From assembly GCA_002293045.1 (NCBI GenBank), contig DBCM01000027.1, positions 1 to 8,719 of the forward strand: 8,719 nucleotides of DNA, in the 5' to 3' direction. Every line of letters begins with the position of its first letter. Positions within the stretch are counted from its first letter, which is position 1. A model generated the notes under the pieces. That model was not told the origin of the DNA and searched no databases. It saw nothing but the letters and a program-made list of their open reading frames with translations. Origin of the DNA: Flavobacteriales bacterium UBA958. Lineage in GTDB: Bacteria; Bacteroidota; Bacteroidia; Flavobacteriales_D; Crocinitomicaceae. This document shows positions 7,374 through 8,719 of this stretch, piece by piece. A program made the position numbers and the translations under genes.

Positions 7374-7784
7374 TCACTTAACCACAATATTGATTGATTT
7401 GTCTTTCAGACAGGATACCTTTGCGTCCTGATAACTCGGCGCAGAAAAGGTAGCACGGGCGTTGTTTGAAAACCCATAGGACTCGGTAGGCATTCCGAGC
7501 ACATTTTTATCCAGCTTATCATTTTTGTTTACATCGTGATACACTGCAATCGCATAGGAACCGGGCGTTAAGTTGGTAAAGGTCACCTTGCACTTAAGCT
7601 GCTCGATGTCTACAATTTTGCCTTTAAGTTGCTTGCCATAGCTTGGAAAGGTTTCGCTGGAATTAAACAAGGCAACATAAGCTTGACCCTTATTTGAAGG
7701 GAATCCACTCACGTTAACTTCTAAACTCACGGTTTCTTTGTTAAACAAACCAAGCAGGAGGAGCGCACAACACCATTTAAGCAT
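7374..7784 (-). CDS. Exported DUF2141 domain protein
   Basis: A 136-residue protein of unknown function that matches the DUF2141 pattern well. A short N-terminal signal-like segment (MLKW, then hydrophobic residues 5-14) suggests export to the periplasm or outside; there is no lipobox cysteine at a usable position. The domain then shows LEVNVSGFPSNKGQAYVALF (21-40), TFTNLTPGSYAIAVYHD (68-84), an Asp/Asn-rich loop HDVNKNDKLDKN (83-94), GMPTESYGFSNNAR (97-110) and a closing beta strand. The loop resembles calcium-binding Asp-rich loops, although metal binding has not been shown for this family to my knowledge. C65 and C125 could form a disulfide in the exported protein. The ATG at 7784 is the only good start: an in-frame TGA lies eleven codons upstream. 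It heads the leftward gene group, 62 bases before the phosphoesterase, and is divergent from galE. Confidence 0.88.
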   Translation of the reverse strand: MLKWCCALLLLGLFNKETVSLEVNVSGFPSNKGQAYVALFNSSETFPSYGKQLKGKIVDIEQLKCKVTFTNLTPGSYAIAVYHDVNKNDKLDKNVLGMPTESYGFSNNARATFSAPSYQDAKVSCLKDKSINIVVK

Positions 7785-7853
7785 GAAAAGAAAACGTTCG
7801 TGTAGAATATTTGTTCACGTTTATGGTCCTTAAGAAATGTTTACCTTTACCCT
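7785..7853. promoter_or_regulatory. Divergent promoter region between DUF2141 gene and galE
   Basis: These 69 bases separate two divergent start codons and so should carry a promoter for each direction. On the plus strand, AATATTTG (7806-7813) differs by one base from the Bacteroidota -7 element TAnnTTTG and would place transcription start roughly 35 bases before galE. No TTG sits at the expected -33 distance, and no good match is seen on the minus strand. The call rests on gene orientation more than on motifs. No Shine-Dalgarno sequence precedes either start. Confidence 0.4.
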
Positions 7854-8719
7854 ATGAAGCAGGTACTCGTTACGGGAGGCGCAGGATACATCGGTTCTCA
7901 CACCATCGTTTCGTTGGTGGATCAAGGCTTTTATCCCGTTATTGTGGACGACTTACGAAACAGTTCCCAGGTAATTCTGGATGGATTAGCAGAATTAACC
8001 GCGGAAAGATTTTCATTTATTCCTTTAGATATTTGCGATAAAGAGGCCTTATTTAAGGTGTTCGATGCCCATACATTTGACGCCGTCATTCATTTTGCCG
8101 CCTACAAATCAGTGGGTGAATCGTGTGAAGTACCGCTTAAATATTATCAGAACAACCTCATTGGATTAATGAATATACTAGAGGCGTGTACTAGGTATTC
8201 CATTCCTAAATTTGTTTTTTCTTCCTCTTGCACGGTCTACGGAGAACCCGATCAAAAGGAGGTATACGAAACGACGCCTAAACGCTTACCAGAATCCCCA
8301 TACGGGTTTACCAAATGGATGGGTGAACAGATTATTGAAGATGTGCATCGGAATTCCACACCCTTTCAAACGATTTGCCTTCGATATTTCAACCCAATTG
8401 GTGCACATCCGAGTGGATTAATCGGTGAACTTCCGGTTGGAGTCCCAAACAACCTCTTGCCTTACATTACACAAACTGCTGCTGGGATTCGTTCTCACCT
8501 TACCGTATTTGGAAATGACTACCCCACCCAAGATGGCACCTGCATTCGAGATTATGTGCATGTAAGTGACGTAGCGGATGCCCATGTGCGTGCCCTATTG
8601 TTTACAAGCGACAATCCCTTGGATATATTTAATATTGGAACGGGGAAAGGCACCTCTGTGCTCGAAATGATACAATACTTCAATGAAGTTTCTGGTATAG
8701 ACCTTCCGTATCAGATTGG
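7854..8719 (+). CDS. galE: UDP-glucose 4-epimerase, 3'-truncated by window edge
   Basis: NAD-dependent cytoplasmic epimerase interconverting UDP-glucose and UDP-galactose, possibly also the N-acetyl forms. The first 288 codons are present; GalE is usually about 335-345 residues, so about 50 are missing. The Rossmann signature VTGGAGYIGSH occupies residues 6-16, followed by VDDLRNS and AVIHFAAYKSVGES (77-90). The catalytic set is S125 in SSSCTVYG, with Y150 and K154 in SPYGFTK; numbering is one off from E. coli S124, Y149 and K153. LRYFNPIGAHPSG (177-188), GTCIRDYVHVSDVADAH (228-244) and FNIGTGKGTSVLE (259-271) complete the pattern. ATG 7854 puts the Rossmann strand right at the N-terminus, so no longer start is needed. 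The frame is open to the last base. It may supply sugar donors for envelope glycosylation, perhaps including the nearby glycosyltransferase. Confidence 0.96.
   Translation, partial: MKQVLVTGGAGYIGSHTIVSLVDQGFYPVIVDDLRNSSQVILDGLAELTAERFSFIPLDICDKEALFKVFDAHTFDAVIHFAAYKSVGESCEVPLKYYQNNLIGLMNILEACTRYSIPKFVFSSSCTVYGEPDQKEVYETTPKRLPESPYGFTKWMGEQIIEDVHRNSTPFQTICLRYFNPIGAHPSGLIGELPVGVPNNLLPYITQTAAGIRSHLTVFGNDYPTQDGTCIRDYVHVSDVADAHVRALLFTSDNPLDIFNIGTGKGTSVLEMIQYFNEVSGIDLPYQI

Noticed and set aside
7811..8421. Plus-strand open frames overlapping galE in other frames
   Set aside because: galE is read in a different frame with all its conserved motifs from 7854; the overlapping frames have no family features.
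1..8719. CRISPR array, tRNA, rRNA, insertion sequence or prophage
   Set aside because: No spaced repeats, cloverleaf sequences, transposase motifs or phage genes were seen on reading the window; gaps between genes are all under 75 bases.

Overview
The window looks like chromosomal DNA of a member of the Bacteroidota, probably a flavobacterium-like lineage. The evidence is a eukaryote-like (type 2) isoleucyl-tRNA synthetase, a short biotin carboxyl carrier protein of the kind common in this phylum, a DUF2141 protein, moderate A+T content, and starts without clear Shine-Dalgarno sequences. I cannot name a genus. No tRNA, rRNA, CRISPR array, insertion sequence or prophage gene is visible.

The left half (1-5480) is read rightwards: the 3' end of ileS (its 5' end lies outside), a biotin carboxyl carrier protein gene that overlaps ileS by ATGA, and after a 60-base gap a complete polyphosphate kinase gene, ppk1. 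The middle (5477-7784) is read leftwards: a short exported DUF2141 protein, a calcineurin-like metallophosphoesterase annotated in databases as an LpxH relative, and a GT-B glycosyltransferase that overlaps the phosphoesterase by ATGA. The glycosyltransferase and ppk1 meet tail to tail and share a TTAA palindrome as their stop codons. On the right, galE (7854 onward) is read rightwards from a 69-base divergent spacer and runs off the window end.

The most interesting reading is the phosphoesterase-glycosyltransferase pair. The phosphoesterase resembles the second LpxH-like family, which includes the phospholipase C PlcP, more than it resembles true LpxH. In marine bacteria PlcP is paired with a glycosyltransferase that replaces phospholipid headgroups with sugars under phosphate shortage. 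With ppk1 (polyphosphate storage) convergent and galE (UDP-Glc/UDP-Gal) nearby, the block could be a phosphate-sparing lipid remodelling module. This is an inference from motifs and gene order. The rest of the window is ordinary housekeeping content, with small points of interest in the overlaps, the gaps and the unusual ileS neighbour.
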